Notes: a model not told the origin generated them from the sequence alone. A DNA stretch of 9,260 nucleotides from JAHJEM01 sp043805315 (GCA_043805315.1 JAZDID010000147.1:1-9260), one strand, 5' to 3'; positions 1 to 7,886 are shown, numbered from the stretch's first letter. Made by a program: numbers and translations.

Positions 1-3000
1 GTGCGCTGGTTCGTGAACTCTCCCGGCTTTTTCAACGTGATGATGACAGAGTCAGACAAGTCAACTGTGACATTGAAATTCCTTGATGCAGAAAGGTCTG
101 GCTCAGCACCGTTCGTACACGTCAATGTATAATAGAACGTGTGCGGATCAAAGTCGTAGATATTCGAATAGTTTATGATGAACGAGTGCTTTTTGCTGAA
201 CGAGAAAAAGTCGTCCAGATCATACGGCTGGACAGGGATGCTGTTGTACATGCACGAGGTATTGTCATCTGTCTCAAACGAGATGTTCGCATACTTCCGC
301 ACCGGATCCACGACAGGATTCGGGACAATATCAAGATAAGTAAAGACAGGAGCAGACGGGTCATAATTCAAGTACACTTTTCCGTCATGATAGAATGTGT
401 CCTCATCCATGCACTTGACATACACGATGCCACCAGAGGTCCTGCTGTTGAAACTTGAAATTTTGTGGGAGATCGTGAACGCCTGCGGAGCAGGGGGGTT
501 CTCTGTGAAAAAGCCCTGGTACTCTTCAAACCGTGATTTATTAAACAGCGACCAACGGCAATCAGCCTTCCGGTCAGTCTCGAGCTCTACTGGAAAAGTG
601 GCAGCTGCTGAAGAGATCCCCAGTCTGGGGATTTTCGTGGTGATATGCAAGGGAATCCTGCACGCGAGATTTGTGGGTTCAACTTTCAGCTGTTTCTGCT
701 GCTCATCACCGACATTTCCAGCAAAGTCCATGGCCTTGACCAGCCAGGTGAAGCTATCGCTGTTCTGGATCTGGTTCTGGCTTGCTTCCTGGAACGTGAA
801 ACTCGTCTCAACACCAGAACTTGGAACAAACCTGTTCTGCACCAGGAACTCATTGGCTCCTTTGCGCAGGCTGACAACATAACCTTGGACACCTGTGCCA
901 TTGTCAGTGCTGTTGAACCGTGCAGTGAGCTGAGTCGCACTGCAGCCAATCCCCTGGCTGTTGGAGATGTTGATGTCGGGCTTGATCGGCTTGATAAGGT
1001 CTGCAATGAATGTGAAATCCTTTCTGACAAACCCAACAGAGATCGAGCATTCAACAGTCACGTTGTTGGGGACAGCAGTCGGCCCGTTGTTCCAGCTGTG
1101 GACGACCTGCGCTTGGGGCATGGTTGATTGATAGCTCTTCTGGTCTGTACTCTGCGCCATCTTTCCTGGCTGGGCCTGCCTGTTGATTGTGTAATTGCAC
1201 TTGTTTGGAGTTGGAACGCTTGTAGAGATGTTCAGGATCAGACTCGAGCTGTTCACTGTTCCTCCTGCAGGCTTGGCCAAGGTGATATGAAAGACCTCGC
1301 TGAAATCAACAGTCACACTGACAGGGTTGATAGGGAAAGCCCATAATCCTGCCCGGTTCGTGCAGTTCACCGGAATGGTGAAGGTGTGCGGCTGTATGTT
1401 CTCTGGAGGAGGATATTGACCGACGAAGGAGAAGTCAAGTAAGGGATGGTTTCCCACGAGGTAGGGCGCGGGTGTGTAATCATTGAAATCAGCAGGATTT
1501 TCACTCGCGTCAAACAGCACAATCGTGTCCTGGAAGGTGTAGCTACATTGGACCAGGTCATCGCTGCTTCCAGCAACAGATCGAACAAGAGAAAGGTTCA
1601 ATAAAGGATTGCCGTAATTCGTGATGGTCTCCGGAGTCTTGTCGACTTGGAACACTGGAACACGTGTATCTATTCCGACCTTGAAAACCGCCAAGGATGT
1701 CTGGCCTGCATACAAGCTCGGCGCTTGTTCCTTACAAGAGATCCAAACTTCTTTGAAATAATCATCTAACGGCAGGGTATCGGAGGCAGGATCAGAGACA
1801 AGCCAGCTGAGATCTGATGAAGGGATTGAGATTTGGTTGCCATTGATATCATTAATGGGCTTTGTGAGTGTGTCTGGGTCAGGACCTACCATGCAAGACT
1901 GCAACCATGCCCTGATAATGGGCTGACCTCCTCTTGATAAGGCGAGTGTGAATGTGAATGGGCTTCTTGGTGAGATGATGTAGAGGTCAGGAGTGCTGCC
2001 CACAGAGTAAAAGATCTTGGGAGAGACGATGTCCATAGACATGAAGCTTGTCTGGACAGCGAAGTCTTTTCTTACTTGGCTCCTCACGATTGGAGCGCTC
2101 TTGTCTTGGTAAAAGATGTCAATGTGGTATGACTTTCCTGGAAGAAGGCGTTCCCTAACTTCGTAGGTATACTCACTCTTATCTTCCGAATGCCCTGTCT
2201 CCACAAGCGTGTACTGGTTATCATCCGTATCAAAGAGGACAGGGAAATTCGGGGAGATGTTGACTGGCTCTGAGAACACGATCTTGATCTCAGGCCGAAG
2301 CGTACGGAGAACAGGTGGAGATTCCTCATGCACCAGACCATCATATTCCATTCTGGTGATATAGGCACCGTCAGTCTGCACAATCCTGAAATTCTGCACA
2401 GCCTGCACAGTTTCAAGGTTCAGGCTGTCATCAAAAGCATAATAGCGCAATGTATAGGAGCCTGGCTTTGGCGCTTTTTCACCAGAGAGCTGCTGGTAGG
2501 TGAGATTGGGATAGCAAAAACTATCAACTGCGGGATCATAGACGCAGAAACGAGTGTAGAGCTTTGGATTTCCAAGGATGCGTTTTCCCAATGCGCCTTC
2601 AGCATCATCGACGAAAAAGAACTCTCCTCTCGCGAGCTCATCAAGAGTGTACTCTGCAGGAGTCTTGAGCGTGAGAGTGGTTGTCGGAGGTGCTGTATCC
2701 TTAAGGCACGAGAGGAGTTCCTGGTCTGAGTAACCAGTGAACGTCTGGCTGGTGATTCCCTGCTCGCAGTCATCAGACTTCCACATTGTCAATGCGCCAG
2801 TCTCATACGTGAAAAAGTGGCTGTCTGCATCCTTATAGCAATTGATACTGTCCCACTTGCACCTTCCAAAACTAAAAATGTCTTTGCTGATGCCGCCAGT
2901 CAAAGGCTGGTTATTATGGTTTCCAATGCGCTCATTCCTGTGGTTCAGACGAGTATCATACGCAACATCTGCCTGGAAGTTGATTGGAGGATTCCCCTCG

Positions 3001-4670
3001 CACGCATCCTTCGTGTCATAATACGCACAGGCCATGTCCCTTGCTGAGACGCATTTGTTGTTCTGCTCGCCGCGGATGTTCGCGTCATTATTCCAATAGC
3101 ACGTGTTCGTGCCTTTGCTCAGGCTTTCACAACGCCTCTGCGTGCAGACTCCTTCAAAGATCTCCACGCATTGCTCACACGGCGCCTGCTGCTCTTCTGA
3201 CAAACTGCAAGAGCCAAGGCCGAGTTCTGGAGCATAAAGATCTATCCACGCACAATCCTGATTAAGAACCTTGCAGGGATCTGCTGTTGCACCTTGACAA
3301 TTCTCTTTGGACTTGTAATCAGCGCATTTGGTGACATACTGGCAGGAATTAAACACGTCAACTATTGTAGCAGTTGCCGCGCTTTGAGTCACCTTTTCTT
3401 TGTCAAGATAGCAAAATGTTTCCTGGGAATTACTGCACGCGGTCTCATACTGATAATCCACTTCAAGGTTCGGATTAAGGAACGAGAACATAGCCAGGAA
3501 TCCTGTACAATTATCACAAGATTGCGGAGCAACACATTGCGCCTGAGTGGATTTGACAATGCAGAATTGGCTTTTTACCTTGCAATCATCCAGCGGGTGC
3601 AATACATTGTTTTGCAAGCAGTCCGCAGCATAATCTACTGTCTCGCTCTTGACGCAAAACGTCAGGTCATGCTCTCGCAGACATTCTGCATCACCAAGCG
3701 TGAGGCAATGCTTCACTGTCTCATCACGAGAAGTCTTTGTGAACATATCTGAACCGACCTGGATATATACATCAACAATATAACAATAGGTGGCTCTTGG
3801 GCTCAACGCAGTGTCTGTAAAAGTCTGCAGTGTCTGACCTTGAGCAACATTTATGCAATTTTCCTGGTTCTCATCACATCTCCAGAGCACATAGTTATTG
3901 ACTTGTCCATCGCAGTTGTTGTTCAAAGTCCATGATAAACCAGCGCTCGGAGCCTTCGGCACAGGAAGAGGATCAGACAAAACTGGATTCTCAGGAAGAC
4001 AAGCACCTGATGCCTGGCAGTTGAGCTGGATATTCACGTCAGAGACAGATCCCCCTGCTATCGGAATTTTCGGAGTGTACTCGGCGAGATCACAGCCAGG
4101 CTTGCTGGCACGCACAGTATAATCAGGAGGAGAATTAGGAATGCCGGTGATCTTGTACGAGCCATCTGAATAGGATATTGCGCGAAGGTCAGTCCTTTCT
4201 TTGAGATCGACATACGCTCCGACAACATTTCCACCAGTCTGGTCTATGAGCTTTCCTTCAATGAAGAAGCTCTCTCCAGGACCTCCAGTGCCAGTGCATA
4301 CAGGCGGGCAGCCAGGCTCGACAATCTTGCCGCCGCAGGCAGTGGTGCAGTCTTGAGGGCTTCCAACATACGCACTTGGCGGATTTTGCGCAAAGTGGAA
4401 TGGTGGGTTTGAACACGCTGATTGTGAGATGACATTGCCATGGCCTACTGAATCGCAGCAGCAGATTTGGATGCAGTTACTGACATCGGTGCAGTCAGAG
4501 TCAGGAAAAAAACTGCCACCCGCGCTGTCAATGCACGTAGTGCGCTGAATTCCTGCCTGACACCCATAGGTTGGTGAAAAGCAGCAGCCAACCTCAGCGC
4601 TCGCCCGAGGCATGAATAGCAAGAGAACTAGCACTACCAATAACCCTGTAATCACGTGGTTATTCTTCAT
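1..4670 (-). CDS. Giant secreted cysteine-rich, Ig-like multidomain surface protein (3' end beyond window)
   Basis: At least 1,555 codons are open with no in-frame stop, and the C-terminus lies beyond the left edge. Residues 1-25 form a signal peptide (MKNN, a leucine/valine-rich core, then ASA before Glu26). Residues 26-130 are cysteine-rich (CC, CCC and YGC clusters). Residues about 131-217 resemble a carboxypeptidase-regulatory domain (SDGSYKITGIP, then YTVRASKPG). Residues about 237-306 resemble FN3. A second cysteine-rich block follows to about 657, giving roughly 50 Cys in residues 27-657 against about 14 in the remaining 900. From 658 onward come Ig-like modules: one ending GSYTLRYYAFDDSLN, a Big_5-like one at about 776-860 (PEIKIVFSEPV, LLPGKSYHIDI), and four modules with a C-x-[YW] motif plus a partner Cys 45-61 residues later. 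N-x-S/T sequons are frequent. The role is probably adhesion or cell-envelope structure; no enzymatic motif is visible. The start at 4670 is chosen for the signal peptide and TATA spacing. Domain names are recognised by eye, not by search. Confidence 0.9.
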   Translation of the reverse strand, partial: MKNNHVITGLLVVLVLLLFMPRASAEVGCCFSPTYGCQAGIQRTTCIDSAGGSFFPDSDCTDVSNCIQICCCDSVGHGNVISQSACSNPPFHFAQNPPSAYVGSPQDCTTACGGKIVEPGCPPVCTGTGGPGESFFIEGKLIDQTGGNVVGAYVDLKERTDLRAISYSDGSYKITGIPNSPPDYTVRASKPGCDLAEYTPKIPIAGGSVSDVNIQLNCQASGACLPENPVLSDPLPVPKAPSAGLSWTLNNNCDGQVNNYVLWRCDENQENCINVAQGQTLQTFTDTALSPRATYCYIVDVYIQVGSDMFTKTSRDETVKHCLTLGDAECLREHDLTFCVKSETVDYAADCLQNNVLHPLDDCKVKSQFCIVKSTQAQCVAPQSCDNCTGFLAMFSFLNPNLEVDYQYETACSNSQETFCYLDKEKVTQSAATATIVDVFNSCQYVTKCADYKSKENCQGATADPCKVLNQDCAWIDLYAPELGLGSCSLSEEQQAPCEQCVEIFEGVCTQRRCESLSKGTNTCYWNNDANIRGEQNNKCVSARDMACAYYDTKDACEGNPPINFQADVAYDTRLNHRNERIGNHNNQPLTGGISKDIFSFGRCKWDSINCYKDADSHFFTYETGALTMWKSDDCEQGITSQTFTGYSDQELLSCLKDTAPPTTTLTLKTPAEYTLDELARGEFFFVDDAEGALGKRILGNPKLYTRFCVYDPAVDSFCYPNLTYQQLSGEKAPKPGSYTLRYYAFDDSLNLETVQAVQNFRIVQTDGAYITRMEYDGLVHEESPPVLRTLRPEIKIVFSEPVNISPNFPVLFDTDDNQYTLVETGHSEDKSEYTYEVRERLLPGKSYHIDIFYQDKSAPIVRSQVRKDFAVQTSFMSMDIVSPKIFYSVGSTPDLYIISPRSPFTFTLALSRGGQPIIRAWLQSCMVGPDPDTLTKPINDINGNQISIPSSDLSWLVSDPASDTLPLDDYFKEVWISCKEQAPSLYAGQTSLAVFKVGIDTRVPVFQVDKTPETITNYGNPLLNLSLVRSVAGSSDDLVQCSYTFQDTIVLFDASENPADFNDYTPAPYLVGNHPLLDFSFVGQYPPPENIQPHTFTIPVNCTNRAGLWAFPINPVSVTVDFSEVFHITLAKPAGGTVNSSSLILNISTSVPTPNKCNYTINRQAQPGKMAQSTDQKSYQSTMPQAQVVHSWNNGPTAVPNNVTVECSISVGFVRKDFTFIADLIKPIKPDINISNSQGIGCSATQLTARFNSTDNGTGVQGYVVSLRKGANEFLVQNRFVPSSGVETSFTFQEASQNQIQNSDSFTWLVKAMDFAGNVGDEQQKQLKVEPTNLACRIPLHITTKIPRLGISSAAATFPVELETDRKADCRWSLFNKSRFEEYQGFFTENPPAPQAFTISHKISSFNSRTSGGIVYVKCMDEDTFYHDGKVYLNYDPSAPVFTYLDIVPNPVVDPVRKYANISFETDDNTSCMYNSIPVQPYDLDDFFSFSKKHSFIINYSNIYDFDPHTFYYTLTCTNGAEPDLSASRNFNVTVDLSDSVIITLKKPGEFTNQR

Positions 4671-4710
4671 AAAACCCACTCACACTCTTTCTGCTGATTC
4701 TGAGGGTTTG

Positions 4711-4729
4711 TATTTAAATAGGTTTCGAA
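4711..4729 (-). promoter_or_regulatory. Archaeal promoter (BRE + TATA) of the giant surface-protein gene
   Basis: Read on the minus strand, a purine-rich BRE-like CGAAACC precedes a TATTTAAATA TATA box (4711-4720). A start site about 26 bases downstream falls near 4689, giving a leader of roughly 20 nt before the ATG at 4670. The same CGAAACC precedes the TATA box of vapB. No strong Shine-Dalgarno sequence is visible in the leader (only GTGAGTGGG). Its own promoter suggests the gene can be transcribed separately from the upstream 494-residue gene. Confidence 0.6.
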
Positions 4730-4749
4730 AGAACTCGACCTGCAAACAG

Positions 4750-6234
4750 CTATGTTGTGCAGCTGCATTGAAAATTTACTGTCTGCAAATCTTTTGAATT
4801 GAGGTCAACATCTGATGCTGAGACTGTTACAGATCCAAAGATAGAATCTCCGATGTTGGCGCTGAAGGTATTGCTTGCAGAAGTTGTGTACAGATTAGCA
4901 GTTGGATTAGACGCAGGAATTGTCCAGCCAGGAACAGCAAACAACACTGATTCATCATCAGGATCAATAGCATTTAAGGGAATGGTTATGGTGCAGGAAT
5001 AGGTTAATGCAGAAGGTCCAGGACACGGCACTAAAAAAGGCAACAGTGATATCTCATCCAGCACCGGCCTCCTATTCTGCACAGCCATCCGAAATAAGAA
5101 AGGTCGGCCTTGAATGAGAGATGCAGCATCAGTGATTTCAATAATGTCATCTTTTGTAAGGTCACAGCCAGACGGAATGCATATTTGTCTTGGAGGATTA
5201 TTATTGTTATCGACCTGCTGAACAAATGTTTGAGCCACATTGCTCGTGGTTCTTCTTTGAACTTGAAAGTTGACATTGTCATATCCCGCCACAGTCTGAA
5301 AACCAGATCCTGCGCTTGAAAGGTCGAGATGAAGATCCTTGATGTCCTGCTCAATGAGCGCGTTCACGTATTCATAGACTTTTTTCAATCTGACATTCAG
5401 CTTAGCAGTATAGCTAAGAGTGCGGGCTTGTCTTTTTGAACCCTGTGAAAAACTGATCGGATAATGCAGATCTGCAGTGATGTCTGCCTCTCCAAATGTG
5501 ATGTTCACCAAAGGCTCGCCAACGTTGAATACCAGGCCTTTGGCAGTGTATGATGATAGTTTGGCGCATTGCCCGATATGCATCTTCACATAAAAACTAA
5601 GCTGCTCTTGGATCGAGAAGTTCGCCATCTGCTCAACAACCCAATCATACGAGCTGCCTGCACAGGACAAGACAAATCCTGGCCGCTGCTGGTTTGGCCC
5701 GTTCTGGTCGCACAGACGCCGTAATCCATTATCGCCGAAATACAGCGATGAAGGGGGATCAGCCAAGAGATATCCTGCCTTCGGATAGGTTTCATCATTC
5801 CAATTGAATGTTGGAGGGGGATTAGTATTCCGCTTGATTCCATAAGAGACATATACTGGTTTTCCTGAAGAGTCAGTATAGGAAAGATGATCCAATCCTG
5901 GCTGCGATACTGGAGGAGGCGGATTGCCTGCATCATTTGTCCTCTCGAGCCAGATACACGGCGTGTTATCGTTTCCATCTGTGCAATCAGGAATAGAAAC
6001 TGCATCGTACAAGTCCCCTCCTTGCTCTCCTGCCTTCTTCACTGCCTCGGCAGTCACCAATTCTAAACAATCTGTCACCAAGGGGTTGATGCTCTTGGTG
6101 AAGCTGTTGATCTCCTGGTCCATGTTCGGGGTTGTCTCGGTGATGACTGCATATAAGTAGAAGGCAAGGGCAAAGATGATTAGTAAGGTAATCCCGAGAA
6201 TGACAAAGATGGTGAACTGGCCTCTTTTTTGCAT
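4750..6234 (-). CDS. Membrane-anchored pilin-like surface protein with Ig-like C-terminus
   Basis: This is a complete 494-residue protein. The N-terminus, MQKRGQFTIF followed by a hydrophobic segment to about residue 28, fits an archaeal class III (type IV pilin-like) signal with possible cleavage before Gln6. However, the usual Glu at mature position 5 is Phe10, so it could instead be an uncleaved N-terminal anchor. Residues 53-77 contain DCLELV and GEQGGDLYD, a Cys plus GxQGGxxY pattern that I recall in many DPANN membrane proteins with the same N-terminus. The middle (about 80-390) is extracellular in character, with scattered Cys and N-x-S/T sites and no recognised domain. Residues about 395-490 look like a cadherin/Ig-type sandwich (NRRPVLDEI, then AIDPDDE), and the protein ends CSCTT. 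It lies 79 bp upstream of the giant secreted protein on the same strand, suggesting related surface roles. Exact function is unknown. Confidence 0.85.
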   Translation of the reverse strand: MQKRGQFTIFVILGITLLIIFALAFYLYAVITETTPNMDQEINSFTKSINPLVTDCLELVTAEAVKKAGEQGGDLYDAVSIPDCTDGNDNTPCIWLERTNDAGNPPPPVSQPGLDHLSYTDSSGKPVYVSYGIKRNTNPPPTFNWNDETYPKAGYLLADPPSSLYFGDNGLRRLCDQNGPNQQRPGFVLSCAGSSYDWVVEQMANFSIQEQLSFYVKMHIGQCAKLSSYTAKGLVFNVGEPLVNITFGEADITADLHYPISFSQGSKRQARTLSYTAKLNVRLKKVYEYVNALIEQDIKDLHLDLSSAGSGFQTVAGYDNVNFQVQRRTTSNVAQTFVQQVDNNNNPPRQICIPSGCDLTKDDIIEITDAASLIQGRPFLFRMAVQNRRPVLDEISLLPFLVPCPGPSALTYSCTITIPLNAIDPDDESVLFAVPGWTIPASNPTANLYTTSASNTFSANIGDSIFGSVTVSASDVDLNSKDLQTVNFQCSCTT

Positions 6235-6257
6235 AGAATAATGACTGGAATGGGAAA

Positions 6258-6270
6258 TTTATAAAGTTTC
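6258..6270 (-). promoter_or_regulatory. TATA box and BRE of the pilin-like gene (leaderless)
   Basis: On the minus strand the sequence reads GAAACTTTATAAA. The TATA core TTTATAAA lies at 6258-6265 with GAAAC just upstream. Its centre is about 27 bases from the A of the ATG at 6234, so transcription would begin at or within a base or so of the start codon. No Shine-Dalgarno sequence is present, consistent with a leaderless mRNA. Confidence 0.6.
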
Positions 6271-6314
6271 TGCCTTCGCAGGGATTATATTCCACTGCAT
6301 ATCTTCGTAAAATT

Positions 6315-6330
6315 CCGAAACCTTTAAATA
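6315..6330 (+). promoter_or_regulatory. BRE + TATA promoter of vapBC (leaderless)
   Basis: CCGAAACC (6315-6322) is followed by TTTAAATA (6323-6330). The TATA centre is about 27 bases before the vapB ATG at 6354, placing transcription initiation at the start codon. No ribosome binding site precedes vapB, which supports leaderless translation. The promoter is back-to-back with that of the pilin-like gene within 119 bp. Confidence 0.65.
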
Positions 6331-6348
6331 TATGTACATGTACATATA
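6329..6348. promoter_or_regulatory. Perfect 20-bp palindrome, probable VapB(C) operator
   Basis: TATATGTACATGTACATATA is identical to its reverse complement over all 20 bases. It begins in the last two bases of the vapB TATA box and ends five bases before the vapB ATG, so a bound protein would cover the initiation region. VapB antitoxins, alone or with VapC, typically repress their own operon by binding such inverted repeats. The role here is inferred from position and symmetry. Confidence 0.6.
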
Positions 6349-6353
6349 CATAC

Positions 6354-6596
6354 ATGGGAACCAAAGTCATCTCCATCATGGACGACGCGTACGAGCTCTT
6401 GCGGAAGAATAAGAAGCCAAACGAGAGCTTCTCCGAAGTAATCAGGAGAGTTGTCCCGAAGAAGAGGAACATCATGGAATTCGCAGGGGCGTGGGCTGAC
6501 ATGACCGACGCGGAAGCTGACCGAATGATGCGCAACATCGCAGAGGTCAATGAGAAACTGACCAAAGAAATCATCAGAAAGACTTCCCGACCATGA
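6354..6596 (+). CDS. vapB: VapB-family antitoxin (archaeal DUF217-like)
   Basis: An 80-residue protein that should neutralise the adjacent VapC ribonuclease and autoregulate the operon. The N-terminus, MGTKVISIMDDAYELL, followed by ESFSEVIRRVV at about residues 23-33, matches the archaeal VapB/DUF217 antitoxin pattern (typically xxSxxDDAYExL, then SFSDVIRRL). This N-terminal part would serve in dimerisation and DNA binding. The C-terminal half (about 38-75: EFAGAWADMTDAEADRMM and so on) is charged and amphipathic, and is probably the toxin-wrapping segment. The stop overlaps the vapC start by four bases (ATGA at 6593-6596), giving translational coupling. The start at 6354 is set by the TATA box 27 bases upstream; there is no Shine-Dalgarno. 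Length is normal for the family. Confidence 0.88.
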   Translation: MGTKVISIMDDAYELLRKNKKPNESFSEVIRRVVPKKRNIMEFAGAWADMTDAEADRMMRNIAEVNEKLTKEIIRKTSRP

Positions 6597-6988
6597 AATG
6601 CCTCGATACCACATTCTTCGTTGACTTGCTGAGGAAAAAGGATTTTGCAGTGGAGAAAGGAAAGAAAATCAAGGAGGATGTCCTCGTCACGACCAGCATC
6701 AATCTATTTGAGGTTTACATTGGTCTCTTTCGGGAGAAGCCTTTCTCGGCCGACAAGCTGGAAACATTCATGAAGATGATTGAGGCAGTCGACATATTGG
6801 ATTTTGACGTGCACGCATCATTGTTTTCTGCCAAGATAAGTGCAGAACTTCTTCATAAAGGTCAGGAAATAAACATTTCAGACTGCCAGATCGCGGGAAC
6901 AATGCTCTCACAGCACTGCAAGACAATCGTCACCAATGATGCAGCCCACTTCCGGAGGATCAAGGGCATAACAGTAGAAACGTATTAG
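6593..6988 (+). CDS. vapC: VapC-family PIN-domain ribonuclease toxin
   Basis: A 131-residue PIN-domain protein, the toxin partner of vapB; VapC toxins are Mg-dependent endoribonucleases that usually cut tRNA or rRNA. The expected acidic quartet is visible: Asp5 in CLDTTFFVDLL, Glu40 in INLFEVY, Asp97 in ISDCQIAGTM, and Asp116 in TNDAAHF. Length and motif order are those of an intact VapC, so it is probably catalytically competent. No ribosome binding site precedes the ATG, and the four-base overlap with vapB suggests coupled translation. Its stop codon is one base from the end of the convergent MEMO-family gene. The RNA target cannot be read from sequence. Confidence 0.9.
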   Translation: MKCLDTTFFVDLLRKKDFAVEKGKKIKEDVLVTTSINLFEVYIGLFREKPFSADKLETFMKMIEAVDILDFDVHASLFSAKISAELLHKGQEINISDCQIAGTMLSQHCKTIVTNDAAHFRRIKGITVETY

Positions 6989-6989
6989 T

Positions 6990-7841
6990 TCACCTGAATA
7001 TCACGCTCGCATAGCTCACGCTGTTCCGGTAATTCTTGGACAGGTCTCCTGAGGTGTAATACGCCTCTAATTCAACTTTCTTGCTCTTGACCAACCGCAA
7101 TAATAACGCGATGGGTAACTGGCCGCAGATCGTCATTTCCTTCTCATCAACAAAACCCATGAATCCCTTGTAATCCAGCTTTTTGATGTACTCTATGGCG
7201 TCCGCATCAAGCTTGTAGAGGTTTTCCTGGATATTGTCGACAAACGGCACATAATGGTAATTGATGCCGTAATGCGTGAAGTCCGAGCTGACGATGTAGA
7301 CAACAGTCTTTTTCAGGTCCATGATGGTTTCCTTGAGGTCTGCCGCGAGCTGGTCAATGTCAATGTCAGTGCTGATGAGGATCTGCAAGACCTTGACTTT
7401 CTCAATGTCCTTCTCATTGGCATACTGCAGGAACGGGATCTGCACCTCGACAGAATGCTCGAGCTGGTGGATCTTCTCATTCACGCCTATGGTTCCTTTC
7501 TCCTCCAATGTCTTGGCAAATTCCAAATCTGTCCGGATGATGCCCAAGGGAGTCTCGAAGCTCTCGACACTCATGCCTGAGACAGGCGCATGATGGTTCG
7601 GGCCGAAAATAATGTAGAGGTCAGGGATTTCTGACTCGCCGATCGCCTTGTAGGACCAGGCAGCGCACATGCCAGAGTAGACATAACCGGCATGCGGCGT
7701 GATGACAGCCTGCACTTTTCCTGTCCTTTTTCCTGGCAGCTCTCCCGGGCCCTTCTCGCCAAGAAAAGAGTCCTCAAGCTGTTTCTTGAGCTTGTCTGAT
7801 GAACCTTCATAGAATATTCCTGCGAATTTCGGCTTTCTCAT
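6990..7841 (-). CDS. MEMO1-family protein (AmmeMemoRadiSam system protein B-like)
   Basis: A 283-residue, full-length MEMO-family protein, related in fold to LigB-type class III extradiol dioxygenases. Conserved blocks appear in order: TPHAGYVYSG (His50), FGPNHH (His83/His84), EHSVEVQIPFL (His129), SSDFTHYG (Asp187, His190) and CGQLPIALL (Cys239). His50, one of His83/84, and Cys239 correspond in position to the metal-binding His49, His81 and Cys244 of human MEMO1, so metal binding is likely. In prokaryotes such proteins are often encoded with AMMECR1 and radical SAM proteins; neither is in this window. The biochemical reaction is not firmly established for archaeal members. A strong Shine-Dalgarno and a TATA box support the start at 7841. 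The gene is convergent with vapC, separated by one base. Confidence 0.92.
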   Translation of the reverse strand: MRKPKFAGIFYEGSSDKLKKQLEDSFLGEKGPGELPGKRTGKVQAVITPHAGYVYSGMCAAWSYKAIGESEIPDLYIIFGPNHHAPVSGMSVESFETPLGIIRTDLEFAKTLEEKGTIGVNEKIHQLEHSVEVQIPFLQYANEKDIEKVKVLQILISTDIDIDQLAADLKETIMDLKKTVVYIVSSDFTHYGINYHYVPFVDNIQENLYKLDADAIEYIKKLDYKGFMGFVDEKEMTICGQLPIALLLRLVKSKKVELEAYYTSGDLSKNYRNSVSYASVIFR

Positions 7842-7847
7842 GCGATC

Positions 7848-7855
7848 AACCTCAC
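7848..7855 (-). promoter_or_regulatory. Shine-Dalgarno of the MEMO-family gene
   Basis: The minus strand reads GTGAGGTT six bases before the ATG at 7841, within a longer GAGGTTGAT that resembles the archaeal consensus GGAGGTGAT. It is the only convincing Shine-Dalgarno in the window, contrasting with the leaderless neighbours, and it fixes the start codon. Confidence 0.65.
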
Positions 7856-7886
7856 GAACTTGATGAGAAAACAGAAGGCCAGGTGT

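Noticed and set aside
141..4122. Many plus-strand open frames of 70-160 codons opposite the giant gene
   Set aside because: They lie antisense to one continuous 1,555-codon minus frame with a signal peptide and recognisable domains; their translations lack coherent domains and have no promoters of their own.
4741..4787. Imperfect inverted repeat TGCAAACAG/CTGTCTGCA around the stop of the pilin-like gene
   Set aside because: Eight of nine bases pair across a 29-base loop, with half inside the coding sequence and no T-run; too weak to call a terminator.
5987..6614. Minus-strand open frames overlapping the vapB/pilin promoter region
   Set aside because: They run through the divergent promoters and antisense to vapB, and have shadow-like composition; the flanking genes explain the region.
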